From Pseudoduganella ginsengisoli (GTDB taxonomy: Bacteria > Pseudomonadota > Gammaproteobacteria > Burkholderiales > Burkholderiaceae_D), in NCBI RefSeq assembly GCF_009720865.1, contig NZ_WNLA01000001.1, forward strand, positions 992,001 to 1,056,000: 64,000 nucleotides of DNA. Direction: 5' to 3'. The notes below the pieces were generated by a model, which was given only the letters and a program-made list of their open reading frames with translations, was not told the origin of the DNA and ran no database searches. A program made the position numbers and the translations under genes. Each line of letters begins with the position of its first letter. The first letter of the stretch is position 1. This document shows, piece by piece, positions 54,684-63,747 of the stretch.

Positions 54684-54800
54684 CTACAAACACAACGCGA
54701 TCCGGCTCCCCAAATCCACCATGAAGTCCGGCCGCAAATACGCGGCAAAGGCCAGCGCCATTGCCGCGATGGCCAGCCCCCACGCCAGCCACGTCTTCAT
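54684..54800 (-). CDS. 38-residue single-pass membrane peptide
   Basis: ATG at 54800, sharing one base with the stop of the MFS gene (TGATG), stop TAG at 54684. The product is one hydrophobic helix (WLAWGLAIAAMALAFAAYL) with a short polar tail (RPDFMVDLGSRIALCL). The TGATG overlap is a translational coupling signature, and the helix is well formed, so a real small membrane protein is likely. It could assist the transporter. No family is recognised. Confidence 0.6.
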   Translation of the reverse strand: MKTWLAWGLAIAAMALAFAAYLRPDFMVDLGSRIALCL

Positions 54801-56020
54801 CACGCTGCCTTCAGGGCGCCGCCGCGTACCAGCGGACGCTCGTCAACGGGCAAATTGGCCAGCCCGGCAAACACGCCCAAGCCTATCGCTATGCCCCACA
54901 CGATGTCGTAATTGCCTTGCAGCGCAAACAGGTAGCCGCCCAGCCACACGCCAAGGAAACTGCCAATCTGGTGCGAGAAGAACACGACGCCAGCCAGCAT
55001 CGACATGTGCCGCACGCCAAACACGCCGGCGATAATGCCGTTCGTCAGCGGCACGGTGGACAGCCACAGGAAACCCATGCAAGCGGCAAACAGGTACACG
55101 GTCAGCGGCGACAACGGCGCCAGCAGGAACAGCACAATGGCGACAGAGCGCAGCGAATAAATTCCCGACAGCAGATAGCGCTTCGGCACCTTGCCGCCCC
55201 ACTTGCCGGCCAGGAAAGAGCCGAAGATGTTGAACAAGCCAATCAGGGCCAGCGCCAGCACGGCGACTTTCGGATCCGCGACGCCTTTGTCTTTCAGGTA
55301 CGCAGGCAAGTGCACGCCGATAAACACCACCTGGAAACCGCACACGAAATACCCTGCCACCAGCAGCAGGAACGAGCGGTTGCCCAGCGCTTCCCCCAAC
55401 GCTTCGGCTATGCTCTGGCGCGGACCATCGGCATGGGTGGCGGCCGGTTCACGCAGCCAAAATGACATCGGCACCATGGCCAGCACCACCAAGCCCGCCA
55501 GCAAATAAAACGCTTGCTGCCAGCCCAGCGATGAAATCAGGAATTGCTCGACCGGCATCATCAGGAATTGGCCAAATGAACTGGCCGCGCCGGAAATGCC
55601 AAACGCCCACGAACGCTTTTCCACTGGCGCCACGCGGCCAATGATGCCGCTGACGGCGCCGAATGCCGTGCACGCAAGCCCCAGCCCGATGAACACGCCG
55701 GAACCCATGACGAACAGCATGGGCTGCGTCACGCACGCCATCCACAGCAAGCCCGCCATATACGCCAGCGCGCCGGCCAGTACCACGCGCATAGTGCCGA
55801 AACGGTCGGCCGCCATGCCGGCAAACGGGCCAAACGCGCCCCACATCAAGTTTTGCACGGCCAGCGCCAGCGAATACGTTTCGCGGGTCCAGCCATTGGC
55901 TTGCGAAATCGGCTGCATCCAAAAGCCAAAACCATGGCGCACACCCATGGCCAGGGTCAATACGACGCCGCTGGCCAGCAGCACGGATTTCAGCGACGGC
56001 ATACGGTCGGCAGTAAACAT
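54800..56020 (-). CDS. MFS transporter (monocarboxylate/oxalate-formate-like)
   Basis: 406 residues, 12 hydrophobic helices in two six-helix halves. 'MGVRHGFGFWMQPISQANGW' near the start and 'WGAFGPFAGMAADRFGTMRV' fit the monocarboxylate-type MFS group, which carries organic anions. The start at 56020 has AGGAG 7 bases before; the upstream frame to 56071 has none. It lies 10 bases after the oxidoreductase gene in the same direction. Confidence 0.88.
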   Translation of the reverse strand: MFTADRMPSLKSVLLASGVVLTLAMGVRHGFGFWMQPISQANGWTRETYSLALAVQNLMWGAFGPFAGMAADRFGTMRVVLAGALAYMAGLLWMACVTQPMLFVMGSGVFIGLGLACTAFGAVSGIIGRVAPVEKRSWAFGISGAASSFGQFLMMPVEQFLISSLGWQQAFYLLAGLVVLAMVPMSFWLREPAATHADGPRQSIAEALGEALGNRSFLLLVAGYFVCGFQVVFIGVHLPAYLKDKGVADPKVAVLALALIGLFNIFGSFLAGKWGGKVPKRYLLSGIYSLRSVAIVLFLLAPLSPLTVYLFAACMGFLWLSTVPLTNGIIAGVFGVRHMSMLAGVVFFSHQIGSFLGVWLGGYLFALQGNYDIVWGIAIGLGVFAGLANLPVDERPLVRGGALKAA

Positions 56021-56030
56021 TCCGTTCTCC

Positions 56031-57041
56031 TCAATCGTCGGCTGCCATGTCAGCTGCAGTATCGGCAACATAGCGGACGCCGATCTGTTCGCGCATCGTA
56101 TCGAGCCAGCCCATCAGCGCAACGGATTCCGCCAGCGGCATCACGGGACTTTCCAGCAAGCCCGCGCGCAGGCACCGGTTCACTTCCAGCGCTTCATGCG
56201 CATAGCCGTTACCGATGCGGGGCGCGGACAATTCACGCTTGCTGCCATCGTTCAAGCCGATGGTCAGCGATTCGGTGCAATAAAAACGGTTGTTCAGCCG
56301 CAAGTATCCCTTGCTGCCGGAAATCGTCAATTCATTCGGCGTGTGCGCACGCAAGCTGCTGACGCAACACGACACGGCGCCGCTTTCATGGCGCAGCACG
56401 AACGACGTTTGCATATCGACGCCGGTGCCGGCCAGCTCGCCCACGGCCTTGGCGCCGGCCACGGGGCCGAGGAAGTAGGCCGCCAGCGACAGTGGATATA
56501 TGCCCAGGTCCAGCAGCGAGCCGCCGCCCAGGTCCGGGTTGAACAAGCGGTGTTCAGGTCCTACCACGGCGGCAAAGCCGAAATCCGCCGTCAGGCTGCC
56601 CGGCACGCCGATGGCGCCACTGTCGAGCAAGCGCTTGGCTTCCTGCAGGGCTGGCAGGAAGCGGCTCCACATGGCTTCCATGACGAACAGGTTTTTCTCT
56701 TTGGCCAGTGCGGCAATATGCTCGGCCTGGCGGCGGTTCACCGTGAACGCTTTTTCCACCAGCAGCGCCTTGCCGCCATGCAGGCACATGATGGCATTTT
56801 CGTAGTGCATAGTGTGCGGCGTGGCGATGTACACCACGTCGACTTGCGGGTCATCCGCCAGTTGCTGGTAACTGCCGTGGCAGCGCGCCACGCCGAACTC
56901 CGCGCCAAAGCGCGCAGCGCCGGCTTCCGTGCGCGAAGCTACCGCTACCAGTTCAGCGCCGCGAATGTCGCGCAAGCCGTGCGCCATGGCCTTGGCGATT
57001 TTGCCCGTGCCCAGTATGCCCCAGCGGATGATTTTTTCCAT
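56031..57041 (-). CDS. Gfo/Idh/MocA-family NAD(P)-dependent oxidoreductase
   Basis: 336 residues. Rossmann fold GILGTGKIAKAMAH at residues 8-21, the EKA catalytic Lys in 'LLVEKAFTVNRRQAEHI' near 95, then 'VMEAMWSRFLPALQ'. Typical sugar or dihydrodiol dehydrogenase of the dimeric dihydrodiol type. The substrate is not evident. It lies between DUF3025 and the MFS gene with 0 and 10 bases gap, so the three may act together on one compound. Confidence 0.9.
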   Translation of the reverse strand: MEKIIRWGILGTGKIAKAMAHGLRDIRGAELVAVASRTEAGAARFGAEFGVARCHGSYQQLADDPQVDVVYIATPHTMHYENAIMCLHGGKALLVEKAFTVNRRQAEHIAALAKEKNLFVMEAMWSRFLPALQEAKRLLDSGAIGVPGSLTADFGFAAVVGPEHRLFNPDLGGGSLLDLGIYPLSLAAYFLGPVAGAKAVGELAGTGVDMQTSFVLRHESGAVSCCVSSLRAHTPNELTISGSKGYLRLNNRFYCTESLTIGLNDGSKRELSAPRIGNGYAHEALEVNRCLRAGLLESPVMPLAESVALMGWLDTMREQIGVRYVADTAADMAADD

Positions 57042-57878
57042 TTAGCGCTCCTTCTGTTGCGGCATACGTTTCGGCCTGAACACCGCCACATCGCCATAAA
57101 ATGCTTCGTCCTGTTGCGGCCACCAGCCCGGCACGCCCAGCATGGGCAGCGGCGTGAAGCAGCTCTTATGCAAACCATCAGCGGCCAGTTCCGTGGCCAC
57201 CTTGTCGTCCAGCCATGCGCGGCGGCCAGCGCCATCCAGCGCAAAATAGTCGTCACCGGCAAAGGCGACCCGCGTATGCGCGGTAATCGCCTTGTATGGC
57301 GCCACCAGCTTTTCCATCAGCGCGTGGCCGAACAGCCAGACTTGCGCATCGCATTTAAACAGTTCGCGCAATTCGACAAACGCCTTGCGCCATTCATGGC
57401 CGCGCAGCGCCTCTATCAGCGCCCTGCCCTGTTCATCATCGCGCACCACCAGCAGCGCCGCATTTTCATCGAACAAGGTGGCTGCGTCCCGCGCGGGACC
57501 GCGCGATTTGCCGACGCCATCTTGCGCGATTTGCGCAGCCTGCAAGGCATTCAATTGCTGCTTGATGCGGGGGAAACTGAGCCAAACCAGCGCGTTGAAA
57601 AAATCATGCAAGTTTTCACGCGTGGGGACGTTGCCGGTGGCGCCAATGAATTCTTCATAGGCGACGCCTTCCGGCAGCGCGCTTTGCGGCACGAACTGCA
57701 ATGGCAAGCCTTGATGATTGCACAATTCGCGCGACGCTGCTTGCGCACAAAAGGAAGGGATGATGCTGGCGGCATCGACGTCGATGCCGCCGGCAGCGTC
57801 CCGTACCGAGTCGTACCAGGGGCGCTGCCAGTCAATATCAGAAAACACGTTGAGAAAACTGGTTAAACCATTTTCCAA
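57042..57878 (-). CDS. DUF3025 family protein
   Basis: 278 residues. '[24 protein letters not shown]', '[14 protein letters not shown]' and '[20 protein letters not shown]' are diagnostic DUF3025 stretches. The function is unknown; the family is widespread in betaproteobacteria and often sits beside pyrC. The start overlaps the end of pyrC by 16 bases. Confidence 0.92.
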   Translation of the reverse strand: MENGLTSFLNVFSDIDWQRPWYDSVRDAAGGIDVDAASIIPSFCAQAASRELCNHQGLPLQFVPQSALPEGVAYEEFIGATGNVPTRENLHDFFNALVWLSFPRIKQQLNALQAAQIAQDGVGKSRGPARDAATLFDENAALLVVRDDEQGRALIEALRGHEWRKAFVELRELFKCDAQVWLFGHALMEKLVAPYKAITAHTRVAFAGDDYFALDGAGRRAWLDDKVATELAADGLHKSCFTPLPMLGVPGWWPQQDEAFYGDVAVFRPKRMPQQKER

Positions 57879-58912
57879 TGGATGGTTTCACCCGCGTTCA
57901 ACGGCACCACTTCCTGGTCGCCCAGCGGCAGCGTGGCCGGCAGCGTCCACTCTTCGCGCTTGAGCGTGATGGTGTCTGCGTTCGGCTCGACGCCGTAGAA
58001 GGCCGGGCCATTCAGGCTGGAGAAGGCTTCCAGCTTGTCCAGCGCACCGGCGCGCTCGAACGCTTCCGCATACAGTTCCATTGCGTGCAGCGCCGTGTAG
58101 CAGCCGGCACAGCCGCAAGCCGCTTCCTTGGCGCCCTGTGCGTGCGGCGCAGAGTCGGTGCCCAGGAAGAAGCGTTCATCGCCGCTGGTGGCAGCCGTCA
58201 CCAGCGCCAGGCGGTGTTCTTCGCGCTTCAGGATCGGCAGGCAGTAATAGTGTGGGCGGATACCGCCTTTGAAGATTTCATTGCGGTTGTACAGCAAGTG
58301 GTGCGCCGTGATGGTGGCGGCAATCGGGCCTTCCGCTTCCGCCACGTATTCCGCCGCGTGGCGCGTGGTGATGTGCTCGAACACCACTTTCAATTCCGGG
58401 AAGCTCTTGCGCAGCGGGCGCATGACGCGCTCGATGAACACGGCTTCGCGGTCGAACACATCGACATCCGGATCCGTGACTTCGCCGTGCACCAGCAGCG
58501 GCAAGTCCAGTTCCTGCATGACTTCCAGCGTTTTGTAGCAGTTGGCGATGTCGGTCACGCCGGCATCGGAATTCGTCGTGGCGCCGGCCGGGTACAGTTT
58601 GACGCCGTAGACGAAGCCGCTGTCGACCGCGCGGCGGATTTCATCGGGCGGCGTATTGTTGGTCAGGTACAGCGTCATCAGCGGTTCGAACGACATGCCC
58701 TGCGGCAGCGCAGCCAGGATGCGGCTGCGGTAGCCTTCCGCGGCAGCCACCGTGGTGACTGGCGGCTTCAGGTTCGGCATGACGATGGCGCGGCCAAACT
58801 GGCGCGCGCTGTGCGGCAGCACACTGGCCAGGGTGGCGCCATCGCGCAGGTGCAAATGCCAGTCGTCTGGGCGGATGAGGGTAATGCTGTCTGGGGTGTC
58901 AATTTGGGACAT
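57863..58912 (-). CDS. pyrC: Dihydroorotase
   Basis: 349 residues, type II dihydroorotase, third step of pyrimidine synthesis. Metal ligands are in 'DWHLHLRDG' (residues 17-25), the bridging Lys in '[17 protein letters not shown]', His in PLLVHGEV and '[10 protein letters not shown]', and the Asp in GTDSAPH. Starts the run pyrC-DUF3025-oxidoreductase-MFS-38 aa. Confidence 0.97.
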   Translation of the reverse strand: MSQIDTPDSITLIRPDDWHLHLRDGATLASVLPHSARQFGRAIVMPNLKPPVTTVAAAEGYRSRILAALPQGMSFEPLMTLYLTNNTPPDEIRRAVDSGFVYGVKLYPAGATTNSDAGVTDIANCYKTLEVMQELDLPLLVHGEVTDPDVDVFDREAVFIERVMRPLRKSFPELKVVFEHITTRHAAEYVAEAEGPIAATITAHHLLYNRNEIFKGGIRPHYYCLPILKREEHRLALVTAATSGDERFFLGTDSAPHAQGAKEAACGCAGCYTALHAMELYAEAFERAGALDKLEAFSSLNGPAFYGVEPNADTITLKREEWTLPATLPLGDQEVVPLNAGETIHWKMV

Positions 58913-58950
58913 GGCGGCTGCTCACGTGTGTCTGAGGAAAGAATCCCGCC

Positions 58951-58979
58951 ATTTTACCGCGAGCGGGCGGGCCTGGCAG
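58951..58979 (-). promoter_or_regulatory. Putative sigma-70 promoter of pyrC
   Basis: On the minus strand CTGCCA (58979-58974), 17-base spacer, TAAAAT (58956-58951). The expected start is near 58944, about 32 bases before the ATG. Confidence 0.4.
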
Positions 58980-58998
58980 CCACGCGCGGCCGTAACGC

Positions 58999-59691
58999 TT
59001 ACCGGATGATCGCCACCTTGCGCTGCAGCCGCCGCACCAGCCACGACAAGCCGCTGCACAGTACGAAATACACGAGCGCCACGAACAGGTACATTTCCAC
59101 CAGCCGTCCGTCGCGCTGCGCCACCTTGCTGGCCAGCCCCACGAAATCCGGCGCCGACAGCACGTACACGAGAGACACATCCTGGAACAGCACGATGGTT
59201 TGCGTCAGCAGCACGGGCAGCATATTGCGGAACGCTTGCGGCAGCACGACCGTCCCCATCACTTGCCAATAATGCATGCCCAGCGCTTGCGCCGCCCAGA
59301 TCTGGCCGCGGGGAATCGCCTGTATGCCGCCCCGCATGATTTCGCAGTAATACGCGGCCTGGAACAAAATGAACGTCACCAGCGCCGACCAGAATGCACC
59401 CACCTTCACGGGTTCGTGCGCACCAATCAGCCACGCGCCGATATACGGCACGAGAAAATAAAACCAGAAAATCACCAGCAGCAGCGGCACGGCCCGCATC
59501 AAATTCACATACCCGGCCGACAGCCACGCCAGCGGCGCTATGGGCGACAAGCGCGCCAGCGCCAGCAAAGTCCCCAGCACGACGCCGCCCAGCATCGACA
59601 GCACGGTGAGTTTTAACGTGAACAGCATGCCCACCTGGAACAGGTAGACCCATGAGCGGGCGATCACGTCAAAGTCGAATTGCGAGAACAT
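58999..59691 (-). CDS. gltK: Glutamate/aspartate ABC transporter permease, GltK-like
   Basis: 230 residues, about five membrane helices with the EAA-like loop 'EIMRGGIQAIPRGQIWAAQALGMHYWQ' near 110-135. Polar amino acid permease that pairs with GltJ. The last gene of the gltL-I-J-K run; it shares one base with gltJ. Confidence 0.92.
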   Translation of the reverse strand: MFSQFDFDVIARSWVYLFQVGMLFTLKLTVLSMLGGVVLGTLLALARLSPIAPLAWLSAGYVNLMRAVPLLLVIFWFYFLVPYIGAWLIGAHEPVKVGAFWSALVTFILFQAAYYCEIMRGGIQAIPRGQIWAAQALGMHYWQVMGTVVLPQAFRNMLPVLLTQTIVLFQDVSLVYVLSAPDFVGLASKVAQRDGRLVEMYLFVALVYFVLCSGLSWLVRRLQRKVAIIR

Positions 59692-60443
59692 CAGCGTACA
59701 CCTTCCGCCAGCGTGCCGGGCAGCGCCAGCCGCCGTTCCAGCCAGTGCATGCCTGTCACGACCAGGATGTTGAGCGCCACATAAATGACCGTGGCCGCCG
59801 TAAACGCTTCAAACGTCTGGAACGAGAATTCCTGGATTGCATTGGCGCTGTTCATCAATTCCACCAGCCCGATGGTCAGCGCCACGGCGCTATTCTTGAT
59901 GATGTTCAGGCACTCGCTGGCCAATGGCGGCAAGATGATGCGCAATGCCAGCGGCAGCAGCACGTAGCGGTAAGCCTGCGGTCTCGACAAGCCCAGCGCC
60001 AGCGCGGCCAATTGCTGCCCGCCCGCCAGCGCTTCAATGCCTGCCGTCACCTGCACGGCCAACCGCGCCGACGTATAAAAACCCAGCGACACGACGGCGG
60101 CGACAAACGGTAAATTCGGCAACACCTTGACCCACGCGCCCACGGCGCCCGGCAACAATTCCGGCACGACGAAGTACCACAGGAACATTTGCACCAGCAG
60201 CGGGATATTGCGGAATACTTCGATATACGCGTTGCCGGCCACGCGCAGCCAGCGGCCCGCGCGGTCCGTTTGCGGCAACGTGCGCAAGGTCCCGACCAGC
60301 ACCCCGATCAGCAGCGCAATGACCCAGCCGCCCAGCGCCGCCGCCAGCGTCCACTGCAAGCCGTCAATCAGCGTCTCGCCATACGTGCGCACACCGTCCG
60401 GCGATTCTTCCCAGAAGATGCGCCAGTTCCAGTGGTAATTCAT
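59691..60443 (-). CDS. gltJ: Glutamate/aspartate ABC transporter permease, GltJ-like
   Basis: 250 residues, several membrane helices and the permease loop 'QVTAGIEALAGGQQLAALALGLS' near 150-175. The N-terminus 'YHWNWRIFWEESPDG' is typical of GltJ. Heterodimer with GltK. The start is 6 bases after gltI ends. Confidence 0.92.
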   Translation of the reverse strand: MNYHWNWRIFWEESPDGVRTYGETLIDGLQWTLAAALGGWVIALLIGVLVGTLRTLPQTDRAGRWLRVAGNAYIEVFRNIPLLVQMFLWYFVVPELLPGAVGAWVKVLPNLPFVAAVVSLGFYTSARLAVQVTAGIEALAGGQQLAALALGLSRPQAYRYVLLPLALRIILPPLASECLNIIKNSAVALTIGLVELMNSANAIQEFSFQTFEAFTAATVIYVALNILVVTGMHWLERRLALPGTLAEGVR

Positions 60444-60449
60444 AGGCGG

Positions 60450-61394
60450 TTATTTTGCCTTCTTTTTTGACGCGGCTTGCTGCGCCGGCGGCACGGCCGC
60501 ATACGCTGCCGGGTCAGGCGAATCGGTGGGTTTCATCAGCACCGCCTTCAATTGCGGCGGCATGGGGAAGTTCAAATTGATGCCCTTGGGTGGAATGGGG
60601 CTCTGGAACCACTTTGCATAGACTTTCTGGTAATCGTCGGTCTGGTAAAAGCGCGTCAGCGTCGCGTCGGCCAGCTTCTTGAATTCCGGGTCATCGCGCC
60701 GCAGCATGATGCCGTAGGGTTCCACCGACAGCGCTTCCGGCGTAATCGCATAGTCGGCGGGATTTTTTGCGGCGGCCACTTGCGCAGCCAGCAAAATATC
60801 GTCATTGGCTTCCGCCACCGCCCGTCCGGTTTCCAGCATCAGGAACGATTCCGGGTGGTCCTTGCCGACCAAAATCGTCATGCCCAGCCCCATCTCGTTA
60901 TTCAAGATGGTCATTTGCTTGAGCGTCGTGGTGCCGGCCGTGGCCACCAAGGTCTTGCCCTTCATGTCGGCCAGCGTGCGGATATTCGATGCTTTCTTGG
61001 CCAGCAGCTTATTGGCCACCACGAACATGGTGGGCGCAAACGCCACCTGTTTTTGCCGTTCCGCGTTATTGGTGGCGGAACCGCATTCCAGGTCGATGGT
61101 GCCATTGGCCATCAGGGGAATGCGGTTGGCCGGCGTCACGGGCTGCATGACGACTTTCACGTCCGTCATGCCCAGCTGCTTTTGCGCGGCCGTGACGATT
61201 TTCATGCACAGGTCGATCGAATAGCCCAGGTATTGCTGCTTGTCGTCGAGATAGGAAAAAGGGACGGAGCCGTCGCGCACGCCCAGGGTGATGGCGCCGG
61301 TGCGCTTGATCTTGGCAAGGGTGCCGGTGGGTTCCTGGGCGGATGCCGTGGCAGAAACAGCGATCAATAGTAATACGGAAAGTCTGTGCAGCAT
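60450..61394 (-). CDS. gltI: Glutamate/aspartate-binding periplasmic protein, GltI-like
   Basis: 314 residues. Signal peptide 1-19 (ATASAQ), family-3 solute-binding domain ('GAITLGVRDGSVPFSYLDD', 'YSIDLCMKIVTAAQKQLG', 'IDLECGSATNNAERQKQVAF'). It captures glutamate/aspartate for GltJKL. A start at 61394 is preferred over 61400 because a GGGGAGGG site lies 8 bases ahead. C-terminal tail is Ala/Lys-rich, possibly disordered. Confidence 0.92.
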   Translation of the reverse strand: MLHRLSVLLLIAVSATASAQEPTGTLAKIKRTGAITLGVRDGSVPFSYLDDKQQYLGYSIDLCMKIVTAAQKQLGMTDVKVVMQPVTPANRIPLMANGTIDLECGSATNNAERQKQVAFAPTMFVVANKLLAKKASNIRTLADMKGKTLVATAGTTTLKQMTILNNEMGLGMTILVGKDHPESFLMLETGRAVAEANDDILLAAQVAAAKNPADYAITPEALSVEPYGIMLRRDDPEFKKLADATLTRFYQTDDYQKVYAKWFQSPIPPKGINLNFPMPPQLKAVLMKPTDSPDPAAYAAVPPAQQAASKKKAK

Positions 61395-61423
61395 CGTCAT
61401 GCCCTCCCCCGTAATAAACACCG

Positions 61424-62149
61424 CTAATGAATAATACGCGCCAGGAAATCCCTTGCGCGCTCGGAACGCGGCGCGCCGAAAAACTCATCCTTGCTGCAAT
61501 CTTCCAGAATGCGGCCCTTGTCCATGAATACGACGCGGTTGGCCACCTTGCGGGCAAAGCCCATTTCGTGGGTCACCACCATCATCGTCATGCCTTCCTG
61601 CGCCAGCCCCACCATCACATCCAGCACTTCATTGATCATTTCCGGATCCAGCGCAGACGTCGGTTCGTCAAACAGCATGGCAATCGGGTCCATTGCCAGC
61701 GCCCGGGCAATCGCCACCCGCTGCTGCTGGCCGCCGGACAGCTGGTTCGGGAATTTATCCTGCTGCGCCAGCAAACCCACCCGGTCCAGGTAGCGCAAGC
61801 CCCGCTCAACGGCTTCATCGCGGCTGCGCTTCAAGACTTTTATTTGCCCCAGAGTAAGATTATCGCGGACAGACAAGTGGGGGAACAGTTCGAAATTCTG
61901 GAACACCATGCCGATACGGGCGCGCAGCGCGGGTAAATCCGTGCCCTTTGCCCCGACCGATGTGCCATCCACGATGATTTCCCCCTGCTGAAATGGCTCC
62001 AATCCATTCACGGTTTTAATCAATGTCGACTTGCCGGAACCGGACGGACCGCAGATCACCATGACATCGCCCCGGGCTACGCTGGTGCTGCAATCGGTCA
62101 GCACTTGAAACTGGCCATACCACTTGGAGACGTGTTGGATGTCTATCAT
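61424..62149 (-). CDS. gltL: Glutamate/aspartate ABC transporter ATPase, GltL-like
   Basis: 241 residues. Walker A GPSGSGKST near 36, signature LSGGQQQRVAIARAL near 134-148, Walker B MLFDEPTSALD near 156-166, and the switch His in VVTHEMGFA near 194. The long open frame upstream to 63595 is antisense to the symporter and not part of it. First gene of the run, in contrast to the E. coli order gltI-J-K-L. It is divergent from the symporter with 183 bases between. Confidence 0.92.
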   Translation of the reverse strand: MIDIQHVSKWYGQFQVLTDCSTSVARGDVMVICGPSGSGKSTLIKTVNGLEPFQQGEIIVDGTSVGAKGTDLPALRARIGMVFQNFELFPHLSVRDNLTLGQIKVLKRSRDEAVERGLRYLDRVGLLAQQDKFPNQLSGGQQQRVAIARALAMDPIAMLFDEPTSALDPEMINEVLDVMVGLAQEGMTMMVVTHEMGFARKVANRVVFMDKGRILEDCSKDEFFGAPRSERARDFLARIIH

Positions 62150-62207
62150 AAATTCACTGAAAAATATTCGGCAATTTAAACTTGTTTTCCGCACGACACA
62201 CAGTTGC

Positions 62208-62236
62208 TTGACATGCATCAGGGCCGCAAGGATACT
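62208..62236 (+). promoter_or_regulatory. Sigma-70 promoter of the symporter gene
   Basis: TTGACA (62208-62213), exactly 17 bases, GATACT (62231-62236). A perfect -35 and a good -10. The start would be near 62243, leaving a 90-base leader. Confidence 0.65.
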
Positions 62237-62332
62237 CCCGACTTCCCTGCTTACAGATTCATCAATTCTAAAGGTAATGCTTGCCAGCCCTGCAAAACAG
62301 TGTTGCTGGACAGTACCACAGGAAACACGCTT

Positions 62333-63625
62333 ATGAAAATCGCCAACAGTGCGGCCGCCGACGCCAGCCATTCCCCTCGCAGCAATCTCACCACGTATAT
62401 CCTCATCAGCCTGATATTGGGCATCGGGGTAGGCTATATCGCCAACGCCAACATGGCCAAGCCCACTGACTTTGCCGACTACATGTCGCTGGTAACGACT
62501 ATTTTCCTGCGCCTGATCAAGATGATCATTGCGCCACTGGTCTTCTCCACCCTCGTCGTGGGTATCGCGCGCATGGGCGACGCCAAGGAAGTGGGCCGGA
62601 TCGGCCTGAAAACCCTGGGCTGGTTCCTGGCAGCATCGGTCATGTCGCTGACCTTGGGCTTGATCATGGTGAACCTGTTCCGTCCAGGAGACGCCCTGGT
62701 AGGCCACTTGCCGGCCGCCGCGTCGACCGGCATTGCCGCCAGCAGCCTGTCGCTGAAAGAATTCATTACCCACCTGGTGCCGGCGTCCATCATCGATGGC
62801 ATGGCTAAAAATGAAATCTTGCAAATCGTCGTGTTCTCGCTGTTCTTTGGTACGGCCGCCGCCGCGGTGGGCAAAAAGGCCAACGCGCTGATCGATTCCA
62901 TGGACAGCCTGGCCCACATCATGCTGAAAGTCACGGGCTACGTGATGCAATTCGCACCGGTGGCCGTGTTTGCCGCCGTAGCGGGCACCATTGCCAAGAG
63001 CGGCCTGGGCGTGCTGGCCACGTATGGCGTGTTCATGGGCGAGTTCTACCTGAGCATTGCCATCCTGTGGGCCTTGCTGATCATTGCCGGCTTCCTGTTC
63101 CTGGGCAAACGCATCTTCGCGCTGATGGCGGAATTGCGCGGCCCGGCGCTGCTGGCCTTCTCCACTGCATCGAGCGAAGCAGCCTATCCAAAAACCCTGG
63201 AAGGGCTGGAGCGTTTCGGCGTGCGCAACCGCATCGCGTCGTTCGTGCTGCCGATCGGCTATTCGTTCAACCTGGATGGCTCGATGATGTATTGCACGTT
63301 CGCCACCGTGTTCATTGCCCAGGCATACGGCATTGAAATGTCGCTGGGCACGCAAATGACGATGATGGCCGTGCTGATGCTGACGTCCAAGGGCATTGCC
63401 GGCGTGCCGCGCGCATCGCTGGTGGTGATTGCCGCCACCCTGGGCCAGTTCAATATTCCTGAAGCGGGCTTGCTGCTGTTGCTGGGCATTGACCACTTCC
63501 TCGACATGGCGCGCTCCGCCACCAACGTGATCGGCAACGGCGTCGCCGCGGCCGTGGTCGCGAAGTGGGAAGGCGAAATGGTCGATCCGCTGCAACGCGA
63601 ACTATCGGATTCGCCACTGCCATAA
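62333..63625 (+). CDS. Dicarboxylate/glutamate:cation symporter (DAACS family)
   Basis: 430 residues, eight membrane helices with two re-entrant loops. The conserved motifs are FSTASSEAAYPKT (first hairpin, near 280) and 'YSFNLDGSMMYCTFATVFIAQ' (second, near 310) and 'ATNVIGNGVAAAVVAKW' near 405. It imports glutamate, aspartate or C4-dicarboxylates with sodium or protons. The start at 62333 has AGGAA 8 bases before. A strong promoter at 62208 and a terminator at 63643 bound it as a single-gene unit. Substrate cannot be told from the motifs. Confidence 0.93.
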   Translation: MKIANSAAADASHSPRSNLTTYILISLILGIGVGYIANANMAKPTDFADYMSLVTTIFLRLIKMIIAPLVFSTLVVGIARMGDAKEVGRIGLKTLGWFLAASVMSLTLGLIMVNLFRPGDALVGHLPAAASTGIAASSLSLKEFITHLVPASIIDGMAKNEILQIVVFSLFFGTAAAAVGKKANALIDSMDSLAHIMLKVTGYVMQFAPVAVFAAVAGTIAKSGLGVLATYGVFMGEFYLSIAILWALLIIAGFLFLGKRIFALMAELRGPALLAFSTASSEAAYPKTLEGLERFGVRNRIASFVLPIGYSFNLDGSMMYCTFATVFIAQAYGIEMSLGTQMTMMAVLMLTSKGIAGVPRASLVVIAATLGQFNIPEAGLLLLLGIDHFLDMARSATNVIGNGVAAAVVAKWEGEMVDPLQRELSDSPLP

Positions 63626-63642
63626 CAGGCAAGGCATCAACG

Positions 63643-63672
63643 GAGGCATCCCACAAGGATGCCTCTTTTTTT
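63643..63672 (+). terminator. Intrinsic terminator of the symporter gene
   Basis: GAGGCATCC (63643-63651), loop CACAA, GGATGCCTC (63657-63665), then seven T. Confidence 0.92.
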
Positions 63673-63747
63673 GGCGTACGGCTTATCAAGAAGGAAAGCA
63701 TGGACTTTCCCGGGAATGGGCCGGCGCTTCCACTTAGGAGGAGACAG

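Noticed and set aside
62150..63595. Apparent 480-residue N-terminal extension of GltL
   Set aside because: Antisense to the symporter; GltL homologues begin at MIDIQHVSKWYG, and the extension is low-complexity.
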